A stretch of DNA of 64,000 nucleotides from Ancistrus triradiatus (lineage: Eukaryota > Chordata > Actinopteri > Siluriformes > Loricariidae). Below, in pieces: positions 36,991 through 48,971 of this stretch. The stretch is taken from NCBI GenBank assembly GCA_025084515.1, contig JAJAGP010000424.1, forward strand, positions 357,744-421,743, written 5' to 3'. The notes under the pieces are model-generated. The model saw only the letters and a program-made list of their open reading frames with translations. It did not search any database and was not told the DNA's origin. Numbering within the stretch: position 1 is the stretch's first letter; every line of letters begins with the position of its first letter. Made by a program: the position numbers and the translations under genes.

Positions 36991-37009
36991 TCTTTCTAGT
37001 GATTTCAAC

Positions 37010-37100
37010 TAGAGGTGGGCGATATGGTAAAAATATTATCACAATATTTAAAGACATTTTCACGATTCACGATATTTATCATGATACATCTGACAGCAAA
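37010..37100. repeat. hAT-type repeat end fragment
   Basis: AGAGGTGGGCGATATGG plus ATCACAATATTTAAAGACAT and CACGATATT resemble the terminal region of fish hAT elements. Only about 90 bp are recognisable. Confidence 0.4.
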
Positions 37101-37276
37101 CAAAATGCATTAGTAGCGAGATTATTAAAAACTACTATGCAAATATTATCCCATACTTAGTAAAGAGAATTTTATTCAAGATGTGCTACATCCAATTAAA
37201 TATGACTAATCACACTCTTTATAATCAGACTCTATATAGTTCAAGTGAACCTATGATGAAAATTACAGACATCTTT

Positions 37277-37278
<2 letters not shown>

Positions 37279-37323
<45 letters not shown>
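37279..37323. repeat. (TC)n(TA)n microsatellite
   Basis: About 11 TC units followed by about 11 TA units, directly abutting the left tip of the next Tc1 copy. Confidence 0.95.
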
Positions 37324-37326
37324 GTA

Positions 37327-38399
37327 TAGTGGGGCTAAAAAGTATTTAGTCAGCCACTGATTGTGCAAGTTCTCCTACTTAGAAAGATGAGAGAGGTCTG
37401 TAATTTTCATTATAGGTACACTTCAACTATGAGAGACAAAATGAGAAAAAAAAATCCAGGAAATCACACATTTTTAAAGAATTTAATTAGATCCTGCAGT
37501 GCCGGGCGTGTCCCCCTGCTTAAGCCAGTACATGTCCAGGCCCGTCTGAAGTTTGCCAGACAGCATATGGATGATCCAGAAGAGGATTGAGAGAATATCA
37601 TGAGGTCAGATGAACCCAAAGTAAAACTTTTTGGTAAAAACTCAACTCGTCGTGTTTGGAGGAAGAAGAATGCTGACTTGCATCCCAAGAACACCATACC
37701 TACTGTGAAGCATGGGGGTGGAAACATCATGCTTTGGGGCTGTTTTTCTGCAAAGGGGACAGGACGACTGATCCGTGTTAAGGGAATAATGAACGTGCCA
37801 TGTATCGTGAGATTTTAAGCCAAAACCTCCTTCCATCAATGAGAGCATTGAAGATGGAACGTGGCTGGGTCTTCCAGCATGACAATGATCCCAAACACAC
37901 CGCTCAGGCAACGAAGGAGTGGCTCCGTAAAAAGCATTTCAAGGTCCTGGAGTGGCCTAGCCAGTCACCAGACCTCAACCCCATAGAAAATTTGTGGAGG
38001 CAGTTGAAAGTCAGTGTGTTGCCCAGCGACAGCCCCAAAAAACATCACTGCTCTAGAGGAGATCTGCATGGAGGAATGGGCCAAATACCCCAGCTACAGT
38101 TTGTGCAAACCTGGTGAAGACTTACAGGAAACGTTTTTGACCTCTGTCATTACCAACAAAGGTTATGTTACAAAGTATTGAGTTTGAACTTTTTGTTAAT
38201 TGACCAAATAATTATTTTCCACCATGATTTAAATTAAATTCTTTAAAAATCCTACAATGTGATTTCCTGGATTTTTTGTTTCTCATTTTGTCTCTCATAG
38301 TTAAAGTGTACCTATGATGAAAATTACAGACCTCTCTCATCTATCTAAGTAGGAGAACTTGCACAATCAGTGGCTGACTAAATACTTTTTGCCCCACTG
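37327..38399 (+). mobile_element. Tc1-like deletion derivative keeping the catalytic half
   Basis: This 1.07-kb element is flanked by TA; the right end is GCCCCACTG. The DNA-binding region is deleted: the left TIR joins directly to transposase at LKPVHVQARLKFARQHMDD. Frames 37363-37590, 37600-37818 and 37800-38117 are separated by a stop and a frameshift. Motifs are RSDEPKVKLFG (T changed to P), HDNDPKHTAQA and SPDLNPIENLW. It lies in the intergenic region. Confidence 0.9.
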
Positions 38400-38644
38400 T
38401 ATGTGTAATTTCTTCCTGATAAACACCAGTGCAACTGTTGGTAGCTTTGAGACAGTTTATTGAGAATTATTATGGACCCTCTGTACCTGCTCTTGGTAGA
38501 TCTTATTCTGGTTGTCAGACTCCTGCTGTCCATGCCCTTGACAGGCTAATTTAATTAACCAGTTATCATACAGGAACCAGAGACAGGGGAGGCCTTGAAA
38601 GCCAAGGTTTTATATTGTTAAATACATTTTAAATAGCAAGTATG

Positions 38645-38712
38645 AGATAAGCTTCCTTTATTGTCATTGGACAGAGTACAATGAAATATAACAAGCAAAT
38701 TTGAAGGTGCTT
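38645..38712 (-). repeat. LINE/SINE tail relic
   Basis: CTTCCTTTATTGTCATTGGA followed by TACAATGAAAT resembles the reversed 3' tail of fish L2-type elements. Confidence 0.4.
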
Positions 38713-39479
38713 TAACACAAGACAACAAATTAAGATTCTCTTTACCATTATCAATAAGGTGCAAAGAATAAAATATATGAAAATTTATATGCAGACTAGA
38801 GTAAAAATATAAAATGAATCAATACCTGAATAACTGAATAAAGTGTGCATAGCAGTATAAGTACTGCACTTTTTTTGTATTCAGAAACAGTGCTGTGTTG
38901 GTAATGTTCAGGATCAGTGTTTGGCAGTACACAGTTCTATTTTGGCTCTGGGGTAGAAACTACTCTTAAGTCTGTTTGTTTGTGCTGTGATGGACCTTTA
39001 GCGTCTATGAAATGGTAGCAAGTCAAACAGATGATGTCCAGGATGGGATGGGTCTTTCAGTATGTTGGCAGCACTCTAAGAGTAATCTGATCCAAATGAC
39101 AAATGTGCCCCTATGACACCTTGTAATCCCTAGCTTTGCTTACCTATTATAGGTTACCTTTCAAGTTTATTGTCCCTACTCTTGGTTAAACAGTGTAGGT
39201 TATGTCCAAATATACATATACACACACTCTACTCATCCAGACATTTTAGAGACCCCAACTGACCTAACATGTTAGTGTTCACACAAGCACACATAATGAT
39301 ATAGCATAAATGAGTAATCAGAAGGGTGTCTGTAGTGCACATTTTTACGTTATTTATTTTTTAACATCTAGTTGCAGTATTGTTATTATTAAATTATTAA
39401 ATATCTAATCTCTGTTAATATTTATTTATCTTCTGTTTATTTAAACTATTACTATAAATTTATTAACTAGATAACTTTG

Positions 39480-39680
39480 TTTAATTCTTACATCTTGGCT
39501 ACCCAAAGAGGCTGGGTCCCTCTATAAGTCTTGGTTGTCCCTAGGTTTCTTCCTTAAGTTAAGGAGTTTTTCCTTGCCACTGTTGCACTAGGCTTGGAGA
39601 TAATACAAAATTGTTACGCTACTTTGAGACAATGCTCCATTATAAAAAGCACTGAAGAAATAAATCTGACTTGACATGTC
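39480..39680 (+). repeat. Fish retroposon 3'-end repeat
   Basis: The blocks TAAGGAGTTTTTCCTTGCCA, CTTTGAGACAATG, AAAAAGCACTG and AAATAAATCTGACTTGAC follow the order of a common fish retroposon tail ending in (TTGAC)-type repeats. Confidence 0.6.
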
Positions 39681-40525
39681 TTTGGAATGTGAGAGACAAC
39701 CCTGTGGAAATTTCTTAAATGAGACCTGAGACTGTACACATTATCCTTAATAGTCTATTGTAACCCTGAGATACTGCTATCCCTTTTACTGATACTATAT
39801 TCTGCTATGACTATAAGGAGCATGAATAAGTCGCAAATTACTGAAGCAAAACATCTGGGGGCTAGTGACATAAGACACCTTAACCATGACCAAGGAGGTG
39901 TTCATATGTTACAGCATCCACTAATTTTTAAAACTAAATAGTGACATGTAATATGTACAACAATGTAAGTAATGTGTTTTACATATACTACAGATGGATA
40001 GAGACATAATCTGTGGTCACAATGGTAGGCCATGTACTAGTGTAGAAAACAGCAGAACATATAAGTTATTATTAACTGTCTGGCTGCACTGATGAATGTT
40101 TAATTTTCATTATACAAATGTTAAATACAGACATTTCTGGACTGGCCCCATGTTATAACAAATAGGCTAGACATGCTAATAAGATGCAGTCAGACAGGAA
40201 AAAAGCTACATACATGCCTACAGAGGTAGCAAATTATATGTATGCACCTTTCAATTACTGTAGGTTCATAAACACAGTCTTAATTGACAGCACAGATGAA
40301 TGAGAGCTACATGATACATGTTATACTGTTTACTTTATGTAGTGGATCTGTCTGTTTAGGAAAAATAAGTTGCTTGTTAATGCAACGTGCAAATCACAGC
40401 AACTGAACCTCATGGCATTCAGTACACTGGGAAGATTAGAAAGTTCACAAACTGTGTTGTCTCACCCCAATATACAGACACGTGTTTATTCTGGTGTCAC
40501 TCAACACAGAAGGTTGTGTCTTGGC

Positions 40526-41110
40526 AAATACACTCAATGATCACTTTATTAGAGACACCACCTAGAAACTACACTCATTGTCCATTTTATCAGTTCCACT
40601 TACCACATAGACCATTGCACTTTGTAGTTCTACAGTTACAGACTGTAGTTCACTTGTTTCTCTACATACTTTGTCAGTCCCCATTACTCAGCACTACAGT
40701 GACACTGACGTGGTGAAAATAGTCCACCAACCAAAAATGTCCAGCCACCAGGATAATGTGAGCACTGATGAATGATTAGATGATGACTAACACAAACTGT
40801 GCAGCAACAGATGAGTTATTATCTCTGACTTTACATCTACAGGTGGATCAATATGGTAGATGCATCTAATAGAGTGGACAGTAAATGCCCACAGTGATGA
40901 TAAACTCCAACAGCACTGCTGTGTCTGATCCAATTGTATGAGCAAAACACACACTAACAGTCCACCACCACATCAGTGTCACTGTAGTGCTGAGAATGAT
41001 CCAACACCCAAATAGTACTTGATCTGTGGTGGTCCTATGGGGGTCTGTATGTAGAGAAACAGATGGTCTACTGTTTGTAACTGTAGAACTACAGAGTACA
41101 TATATATATG
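40526..41110. mobile_element. Palindromic MITE
   Basis: Long inverted arms: left GCACTTTGTAGTTCTACAGT and TTTCTCTACATAC; right GTATGTAGAGAAACAGATGG and CTGTAGAACTACAGAGT. Inside, CTGCTGTGTCTGATCCAATT and CAGTGTCACTGTAGTGCTGA mark a very common fish MITE family. A relative forms the outer layer of the tmem230 intron nest. Confidence 0.75.
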
Positions 41111-42230
41111 TTAAGTGTAACTGGAAAACAAAAGAAAAATGAGTGAAGAAGAAACAAAGAGGTGTACCTACTAAACCAACCTACAAGTCTTTGAACTGTA
41201 CTAGAGAGCTGGACCACCAATCAAACCAAATTATATAACTTCAATTAGAGTTTTCTGGTGGTGGAAACACCATAACATTCTGGTCCAAAATCTCCCATGG
41301 GAGGTCGTATATAGTGCCTGCAAGGATCATAACTACTCACATAATTGTAGATTTACATCATGTTCATACTCTTCAAACAAGTCAGTTACCAATGTGCCAT
41401 GTTCCGAGGGGCATTGTCATCATCAAGGATGACAATTTTAATGATCAGATAACCAGTCATAATATCTTTGTTTTAAGAAAGGTTGCTTGATGGGATTGTC
41501 TTCTATTAGCAATGCCACAGTACTATTAGGTCCAACAAAGGTGACGTTTAAAATTTGCTCATGTTGGGCTATAACAGATGCCATTTAGTCTGAATGCGGT
41601 GGAAATTATACAGTATATATCATATATACATTTGTACCTTGGGCTGGGTAGTGTCAGTGATAATGGCGTTGATTTCACTCCATTACTCGTCCCAAAAATC
41701 CCAAAAGAAGTTTGAAATGCTGCAGGTTTCCAATAGTTGTTGGTTGTGCTGTCCAAGAGTCTCTGTAAAATAAGCGGTGGCACTTGTTCCACTTGAGCCT
41801 CAGAAGCGTTACAGTGTTGCCAGTGTAGGATCATTAAAAGTTTTACCAGAAGAGCAGAAGTTTTCTCCACAGGAATCGCCTAGAGGACATTGTTTCTCTT
41901 CCACTGACCGCAGTGAGTTATGGCTGCGTTTTTAAAACCACTGGATGTAAAACGTGGCTCCCTGGACCTGAACCTGCCGCCTCAGGTTTGCCGCGGGCTA
42001 CGAAAGACCGAGCTCGCTCCAGTTCCCCGTTTATTTCCTTGTACGTACCAGTGTTTTTAATAAAACAAAGTAAACGACTTTACTACACAATGTAAATAAA
42101 CAGAACTGGTGCTTAAAATAAAAGTTTAGTGTAGTTGGCTACAGGATACAAGCCCTCTCATCTGCCTTCAAGTCGCAAAAGGTAAGGTCTGCACAGCGTC
42201 TAGGCTACTTCGCTGTGTCGTTTCTTTTAC

Positions 42231-42410
42231 CTCTCTTCCATCTAATCTCCCCTCCTCCCCGCCCTGCACCCATCTCTCCACCTTTGTCCATGCGCCTTTC
42301 TCTCCAGATTGAAAAATAACACTCAGGCATTTGTATGACCCCGTGACTTTCAAAGCATGATCACTGAAAAGCTTTGTTTCCAAACGCAACCAATCATTTG
42401 GCACGTGACT
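42231..42410 (-). promoter_or_regulatory. Candidate promoter and 5' non-coding exon of igsf9
   Basis: igsf9 needs a non-coding 5' exon upstream of 33896. Here a purine-rich minus-strand stretch ends at a GAGAG|GTAAAA donor (42231). Upstream of it lie a CCAAT box on the plus strand (42390-42394) and a CACGTGAC E-box (42402-42409). The adjacent 41930-42060 interval is unusually CpG-rich for this AT-rich window. The assignment is inferred from position and motif only. Confidence 0.35.
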
Positions 42411-42866
42411 TCATTTCTCTTATTTAATGCACTAATAATGTAATAATATATACATTTTAAAGTAAGAAGATTTACGATTAAAATTACATTATACATGCAG
42501 GTCTAATATACAGTAACATCACTGTGATGACGAGAGGAATCACTAGTACGATTAATGTTGTTAAGGTACCATCCGAAGCCGCGTGGTTCGAAACAAGCAT
42601 TTTCCTGTACATTTCCTCCAAATCTATTCACTTTCACACCCACATGAGGGCGTAATTTCCATGGCTAAATATTTTAATTTTCCTTACTTCGAAATTTCAT
42701 TCGTCCATTTCATCCGTACATTATTTCATATTTCAGAAAAACAAACTGATGTTTTATGCTTTGACAAAGGTGTACTTGGGTCTTTAAAAAGCAAAATGTA
42801 ATTCAGGCAGTAAACAGACTTACAGCGTGTGCTAAATGAAGAATCAGAGACTCGCATTACTCTGTC

Positions 42867-42872
42867 TTTATT
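42867..42872 (-). promoter_or_regulatory. tmem230: tmem230 polyadenylation signal
   Basis: AATAAA on the minus strand lies about 490 bases downstream of the tmem230 stop codon, with no repeat in between. The interval 42873-43360 is therefore the likely 3' UTR, with cleavage near 42850. Confidence 0.65.
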
Positions 42873-43360
42873 CTTTCATGAAAAAGATCAAAACTGACAG
42901 TTCTTCCACAGTGATAAAAGAGAACTCATGGAATGTAATACTAACACTTAATCAGAAAGCCATAGTCATGGTACAGTAATGCCAGTTCATGTTACACAGG
43001 TTTAATCTAAGCCAGTTTGTTGTACAAACACATTTTGCAGATCAACATAAACTGAGTGATGACAGTTTACTCTCTCTGCGATTCTACAATGCATCAAATG
43101 CAGTATTAAAAATGAAAACGTCAAATAATTCAGGCTACTTCCACTTATATTATTGTTATTAAAGACTAAAGAGCAGTAAAATATGATTAGTGCAGTATTA
43201 CAAACGTTATACATATTTTCACTTGAAGACATTACAAATCCAGAAGGTGGATCTTTGTCTAAAATTACCAGTCACTTTTAGAAGCATGTCTAATCAATAC
43301 AAAAAGATCTGAGTGCACACAGAGGACAGGACCTTTTCTGTCACAGATGTTCTATTTCAT

Positions 43361-43501
43361 TCAGTCATCAAAGTCTGGGATGTCATCATAGGAGTAACCT
43401 CGATAACCCTTATAAGCATAGTAGGCGATGCGCAAATGGTAGAATCCAGGGATAAAGACAAGTATTCCAATGATGAGGACTGGTATAGTGCGTTCAGTGT
43501 G
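43361..43501 (-). CDS. tmem230: tmem230 coding exon 3: second transmembrane segment and stop
   Basis: The GTGCAG acceptor is followed by HTERTIPVLIIGILVFIPGF, then YHLRIAYYAYKGYRGYSYDD, IPDFDD and TGA (46 codons plus stop). The acidic tail and YRGYSYDDIP motif are diagnostic. Confidence 0.96.
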   Translation of the reverse strand, partial: HTERTIPVLIIGILVFIPGFYHLRIAYYAYKGYRGYSYDDIPDFDD

Positions 43502-46500
43502 CTGCACGTGAAGAAACATCATTTATATTCATGCAAAACATTCATTAATGATATACATCAATTATAGAAAACATGTCCAGGGTATTCTACAACTGCTGCC
43601 TTCAAATCACTGCGCTCAAGATTAGTGTGGAATAAAGGGTAACCTAACTCCTATGATTGGAAGTTTTCTGACATAAATCTACAGACAGGAGCCATGTCCA
43701 GGTTAGTTTACAGTCTACTACAGTCCTACTGTAGTTATAGCTGCATTTAGTACCTACAAACACTCTAGAAGGTTTAAATGTTAATATTTAAAATATTTGA
43801 GTACATGACACAAAGTGCTCAGAACCCAACAGATTTAAAGATTCAATACAGATCACCATATGTCACACCCAAATGTTATTTGACTTGGTACGAAGGGATC
43901 AGACACAGCAGTGTCCCACTCACTGTTTACTCTACTAGACGCACCTACCTTGTTGGTCCACCTTGCAGATATTAGGTCAGTAGCTCTTCTGTTATTGCAC
44001 AGTTTGTGTTAGTCATCATCTAATCCTTCATCAGTGCTCACATGATGCTTCCTACATGATGGTTTTGGTTGGTGGACCATTCTCCGTCCACTGAGTGGAT
44101 TGAGAATTCACTCTGATCTACTCGTACGAATGCAACACACACTAATATCACCATGTCAGTGACTGCGTTTACATGCACTTTATAAGAAACTGGAGAAAAC
44201 CAGATTTTGGCAGTAATCCGATTACTCGTATAATGGGGGAACCTCCAGGTTTACATGTCTCAAGAAGTAATGAGATTTCAACTTTGCAACCAGCCAATAA
44301 TCTCACAGAAAGTTGTGAAATAAACTTCAAATTTTAACATTAAATAATCAGATTCTTCAATTTCTCGGGTATATATTGCCTTTAATTCTGGGGCTGCCAG
44401 TTCACGCAAAAAAAAACAAACAAACAAACAAAATCTCTCACAGTCAATGAAAAGAGTCCAAATAAAGCCAAGTCTTTAGAATAGGCAGACTTAGCAACCA
44501 TGTCAGGTTACGCTCCACAGACTGAGAAAACCAACTGAAACTGGATAACTGGTATACATGCTATGAATAATCCAACTACTGGAATAAAATCCATCTCTCT
44601 TTATCATATTACTTAATAATAATAATTTTAGATCTTCGTAAGCTGTATACATGACCACTTGAATAATCAGATAACTGCAGAAATCCGACTATGACCAGAT
44701 TATTAAGTGCATGTAAACATACTTAGTGTCAGTGCAGTGCTGAGAATGAACCACCATCCAGATAATGCCTGTTCTCTGGTGGCTACGACCAGGTGAAAGG
44801 GGACTAACAAAGTGTGCAAAGCTACAGCTGGGCCGTTTCACAATATGTGTACTTTCATGTACTTGTGTTCTTGTGTACTTGTGAAACGTCAACAATCGCA
44901 GCTCAAGTACTGTTCCATTTCTAATTTTTAACCAAGTACGCTCCAAATCCCCAGATGTGTTCTTTTTCCGCCAATATTATTGAGGAGCAGACTTGTGCGT
45001 ACTTGGACAGCGAAATATCCCACAATGCATTGTCAGCTCGGTAATGGGGGATGAAAGGACTCCCAACTGGATGTATACTTTTCAAAGTAATACTGTTACT
45101 GTGTCATGGAATTGTGTCACAGATTTCTTTTTTGGCGAGAATGTAGTTGTTTAAAATTCAACTATGCGATCAGTTTATCAAGATAGAGCTTACATTAAAA
45201 AATGCTCAGGCGATTTCGGAGATGTGACGTAAAGTTATTACCTTATTTATTATGCATTACAGTGGTGCTTGAAGGTTTGTGAACCCTTTAGAATTGTCTA
45301 TATTTCTGCATAAATATGACCTAAAACATCATCAGATTTTCATACAAGTCCTAAAAGTAGATAAAGAGAACCCAGTTAAACAAATGAGACAAAAATATTA
45401 TACTTGGTCATTTATTTATTGAGGAAAATGATCCAATATTACATATTAGTGAGTAACAAAAGTATGTGAACCTCTAGGATTAGCAGTTAATTTGAAGGTG
45501 AAATTACAGTCAGGTGTCATGTTTGTGGAAGTCTATCATTTCAGGAACAAAGGAGATTTTTGAGGACCTCAGAAAAAGAGTTACTGATGCTCATCAGGCT
45601 GGAAAAGATTACAAAACCATCTCTAAAGAGTTTGGACTCCACCAATCCACAGTCAGACAGATTGTGTACCTATAGAATAAATTCAAGACCATTGTTATCC
45701 TCCCCAGGAGTGGTCGACCAACAAAGATCACTCCAAGAGCAAGGCGTGTAATAGTTGGCGAGGTCACAAAGGACCCCAGGGTAACTTCTAAGCAATTGAA
45801 GGCCTCTCTCACATTTGCTAATGTTAATGTTAATGAGTCCACCATCAGAAGAAGACTGAACAACAATGGTGTGCATGGCAGAGTTGCAAGGAAAAAGCTA
45901 AAGGCTATTCAAAGAAGGCTATTGGAACAATGTTTTGTGGATGGATGAGACCAAAATAGAACTTTTTTGTTTAAAAGAAATGCGTTATGTTTGGAGAAAG
46001 GAAAACACTGCATTCCAGCATAAGAACCTTATCCCATCTGTGAAACATGGTGGTGGTAGTATCATGGTTTGGGCCTGTTTTGCTGCATCTGGGCCAGGAC
46101 GGATTGCCATCATTGACGGAACAATGAATTCTGAATTATATCTGAGAATTCTAAAGGAAAATGTCAGGACATCTGTCCATAAACTGAATCCCTACAGAAG
46201 GGATTGTTTTGGCTCATGCAGCAAAACAATGACCCTAAGCACACAAGTCGTTCTACCAAAGAATAGTTAAAGAAAAGTAAAGTTCATGTTTTGGAATGGC
46301 CTGACCTTAATCCAATCGAAATGTTGTGGAAGGACCTGAAGTGAGGAGTTAATGTGCGGACACCCACCAACATCCCAGAGTTGAAGCTGTTCTGTACGGA
46401 GGAATGGGCTAAAATTTCTCCAAGCCGGTGTGCAGGACTGATCAACAGTTACAGGAAACGTTTAGTTGCAGTTATTGCTTCAACTAATTGGGGGGGTAGT

Positions 46501-48971
46501 CACACCAGATACTGAAAGCAAAGGTTCACATACTTTTACCACTCATTAATATGTAATATTGGATCATTTTCCTCAATAAATAAATGACCAAGTATAATAT
46601 TTTCGTCTCATTTGTTTTTAAATGGGTTATCTTTGCCTACTTTTAGGACTTGTGTGAAATCTGATGATGTTTTAGGTCATATTTATGCAGAAATATAGAA
46701 AATTCTAAAGGGTTCACAAACTTTTAAGCACCACTGTATATGTATTATTTATTCAACCTGTATTCTAAATATGAATTGTCTGATATAAACTGAAGTTCAG
46801 AATTAAATTTCCTTCTAAAGTCAGACTTGTTTGGTGCTCGCTTATGTTTGGGAAGGTTTTTATTTTATGCTTAAATGCAAACTTTTTTTATATACGTTTA
46901 TATACTCGGGAGTATGTAGTCGCAAGTCGAACTTGCCAAATCCAGACTAGGAAGTACGCAAGTCCGACCATTGCGTACTTGGTATTAAGAAACGGCCATG
47001 GAACACAGTCTGTAACTGCAGAACGACAAAGTGTACCTACAGTTTATGGCATAATGAGCTGATGTTAAAATAAGGAGTTGGTTTTAATGTTATGAATGAC
47101 TGGAGTTATGCATCAAGAACGAGATTCCGAGCTGTATTTTTCAAACTGTGCAAACTCATTCCGTTCCATCCAACTATGAGTTTCTCTCTTTATCCAGCAA
47201 ACCGAAAGCACTTAAGAGTTCAGTGTACAGACCAGTAAAGCAGGTAGTGTTCTGAGACCCAGCCATATGATAACACTTCATTTATGTGTAATAATATTAT
47301 CTAGTCTGCATGACCTTATGTAAACATAGGAAGGCCAACACTATATACTCACATCTTTAACTTCAAAGTATCCTGCTAAAAGAAGAGACCCAATGGTGAT
47401 CAAACCCGAGCCAATGAGAAAGAGGACAGCAGCCAGGGTGATTGCCTTATATGGGACCTTTGGTGGGCTCTTTTTAAACTTCAGGGGAAAAAAACAGAAA
47501 TATGAGTGTAAACAACTGACTGGGAAAACAACAAATATTTGTAGTTTAAACTGCAGTTAATAACATCAACGCTGTCTTTATTTAACAAGTACAGTGGTGC
47601 TTGAAAGTTTGTAAACCCTTTAGAATTTTATATATTTCTGCATAAATATGAAATAAGAATCACAAGTCATAAACCTAGTCAAAGAGAACCCAGTTAAACA
47701 AATGAGAGAAAAAATATTATACTTGGTTATTTATGTATTGAGGACAATTATCCAATATTACATATTAGTGAGTGGTAAAAGTATGTGAACCTTTGCTATC
47801 AGTATGTAAATCCCCCCCCCCAGATGTCCTGACATTTTCCTTTAAATTTCTCTGATATAATTCAGAATTCATTTTTCCATCAATGATGGCGAGCCGTCCT
47901 GGCCCAGATGCAGCAAAACAGGCCCAAACCATGATACTACCACCAACATGTTTCACAGATGGGATCGGGTTCTTATGCTGGAATTCAGTGTTTTCCTTTC
48001 TCCAAACATAACGCTTTTCTTTTAAACCAACAAGTTCTATTTTGGTCTCATCCGTCCAGAAAACATTCTTCCAATAGCCTTCTGGTTTGTCCTTGTGATC
48101 TTTAGCAAACAGCAGACGAGCAGAAATGTTCTTTTTGGAGAGCAGTGGCTTTCTCCTTGCAACAATGCCATGCACACCATTGTTGTTCAGTGTTCTTCTG
48201 ATGGTGGACTCATGAACATTAACATTAGCCAATGTGAGAAAGGCCTTCAGTTGCTTAGAAGTTACCCTGAGGTCCTTTGTGACCTCGCCAACTATTACAC
48301 ACCTTGCTCTTGGAGTGATCTTTGTTGGTCGACCACTCCTCGGGAGGGTAAACAATGGTCTTAAATTTTCTCCATTTCTACACAATCTGTCTTACTGTGG
48401 ATTGGTGGAGTCCAAATTCTTTAGAGACAGTGTTGTAACCTTTTCCAGGTCCTCAGAAATCTCCTTTTGTTCATGCCATGATAAACTTCCACAAACGTGC
48501 TGTGAAGAGCAGACTTTGATAGATCCCTGTTCTTTAAATAAAACAGGGTGCCCACTCACACCTGATTGTCATTCCGTTGATTGAAAACACCTGACTCTAA
48601 TTTCACCTTCAAATTAACTGCTAATCCTAGAGGTTCACAAACTTTTGCCACTCACTATTATACAATAAAAAAATGGCCGAGTATCTTTTGTTGAACTGTG
48701 TCATCTTTATCTACTTTCTGGACTTGTGTGAAAAGCTGATGATGTTGTAGGTCTTATTTAAGCAGAAATATAGATCATTCTAAAGGATTCACAAACTTTC
48801 AAGCACCACTATATTTCCACAAGACATGGAGACTGTTCTGTGTTTATGTAATAATATGATATAAGTATTAATTCTCACCTGAAGGTCAATGTAGCCATCA
48901 TCACTAGCTAGTTTAGAATATCGAACTTTGCTGCTGGGCAGGCCACTTGTTATTGTGTTTCGAGCTGGCAT
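43361..48971 (-). CDS. tmem230: tmem230, transmembrane protein 230 (complete gene span)
   Basis: Three coding exons give a complete 119-residue protein, one residue shorter than the 120-residue human form. TMEM230 is a small two-helix protein of secretory, synaptic and recycling vesicles. The N-terminus (GLPSSKVRYSKLASDDGYI) and C-terminus (KGYRGYSYDDIPDFDD) match the family almost exactly. The two hydrophobic segments are ITLAAVLFLIGSGLITIGSL in exon 2 and IPVLIIGILVFIPGFYHL in exon 3. All exons are in phase 0. Intron 2 (43502-47352) holds a nested transposon stack and intron 1 (47479-48878) a Tc1 copy. An acceptor at 49001/49002 shows that a non-coding 5' exon exists upstream. Confidence 0.96.
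44162..44726. mobile_element. hAT-like MITE with 8-bp target duplication
   Basis: This 565-bp insertion is bracketed by the 8-bp direct repeat TGTCAGTG (44154-44161 and 44727-44734). Its ends are inverted: GTTTACATGCACTT on the left, AAGTGCATGTAAAC on the right. An 8-bp duplication suggests the hAT superfamily. No coding frame. Confidence 0.8.
44829..46995. mobile_element. MITE with GGCCGTTTCTCAATA-type ends, copy 1 (interrupted)
   Basis: It begins GGCCGTTTCACAATATGTGT and ends TTGGTATTAAGAAACGGCC. Its sequence is continuous with copy 2 at 60.3 kb except for the Tc1 insertion at 45260-46736. Subterminal arms (GTACTTGTGTTCTTGTGTAC; AGTCGAACTTGCC) are partly inverted. Confidence 0.85.
45260..46736 (+). 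mobile_element. Tc1-like element inside the MITE, in tmem230 intron 2
   Basis: This 1.48-kb element is flanked by TA; its ends are CAGTGGTGCTTGAAGGTTTG and ...CTTTTAAGCACCACTG. The plus-strand transposase is broken. Frame 45935-46270 begins MWMDETKIELFCLKEMRYVW and contains KHGGGSIMVWACFAASGPG. The HDNDPKHT region is frameshifted, and PDLNPIEM is still readable near 46305. Same family as 11405-12951 and 47592-48811. Confidence 0.92.
47353..47478 (-). CDS. tmem230: tmem230 coding exon 2: first transmembrane segment
   Basis: These 42 codons begin FKKSPPKVPYKAITLAAVLF and end LAGYFEVKD, with a CTGAAG acceptor and GTGAGT donor. A diverged 53-bp copy of its middle lies at 50301-50353. Confidence 0.95.
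47592..48811 (-). mobile_element. Tc1-like element with C-terminal deletion, in tmem230 intron 1
   Basis: It follows TA and starts CAGTGGTGCTTGAAAGTTTG; the right end is AAGCACCACT. The minus frame 47765-48385 (206 aa) keeps part of the second helix-turn-helix region (LPRSGRPTKITPRARCVIVG) and the first catalytic aspartate (WTDETKIELVG). It breaks off after NLKENVRTS at a run of ten C residues (47812-47821) joined to the TIR. The second D and the E are lost. Confidence 0.9.
48879..48971 (-). CDS. tmem230: tmem230 coding exon 1
   Basis: The ATG at 48971 gives MPARNTITSGLPSSKVRYSK followed by LASDDGYIDLQ, 31 codons ending at a GTGAGA donor. The next in-frame codon upstream that might start is only GTG, so this ATG is chosen. 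The exon continues upstream as 30 nt of 5' UTR to a TTGCAG acceptor at 49002. Confidence 0.95.

Larger units (their letters stand above)
43895..47095. mobile_element. Same MITE family, split by nested insertions (outer layer)
   Basis: Family blocks occur in three separated segments. The first is 43898-44161 (GATCAGACACAGCAGTG...ATGTCAGTG). The second is 44727-44828 (GTCAGTGCAGTGCTGAGAAT...). The third is about 46997-47095 (GTCTGTAACTGCAGAACG... GGTTTTAATGTTATG). The gaps are filled by other transposons. It lies inside tmem230 intron 2. Confidence 0.75.
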
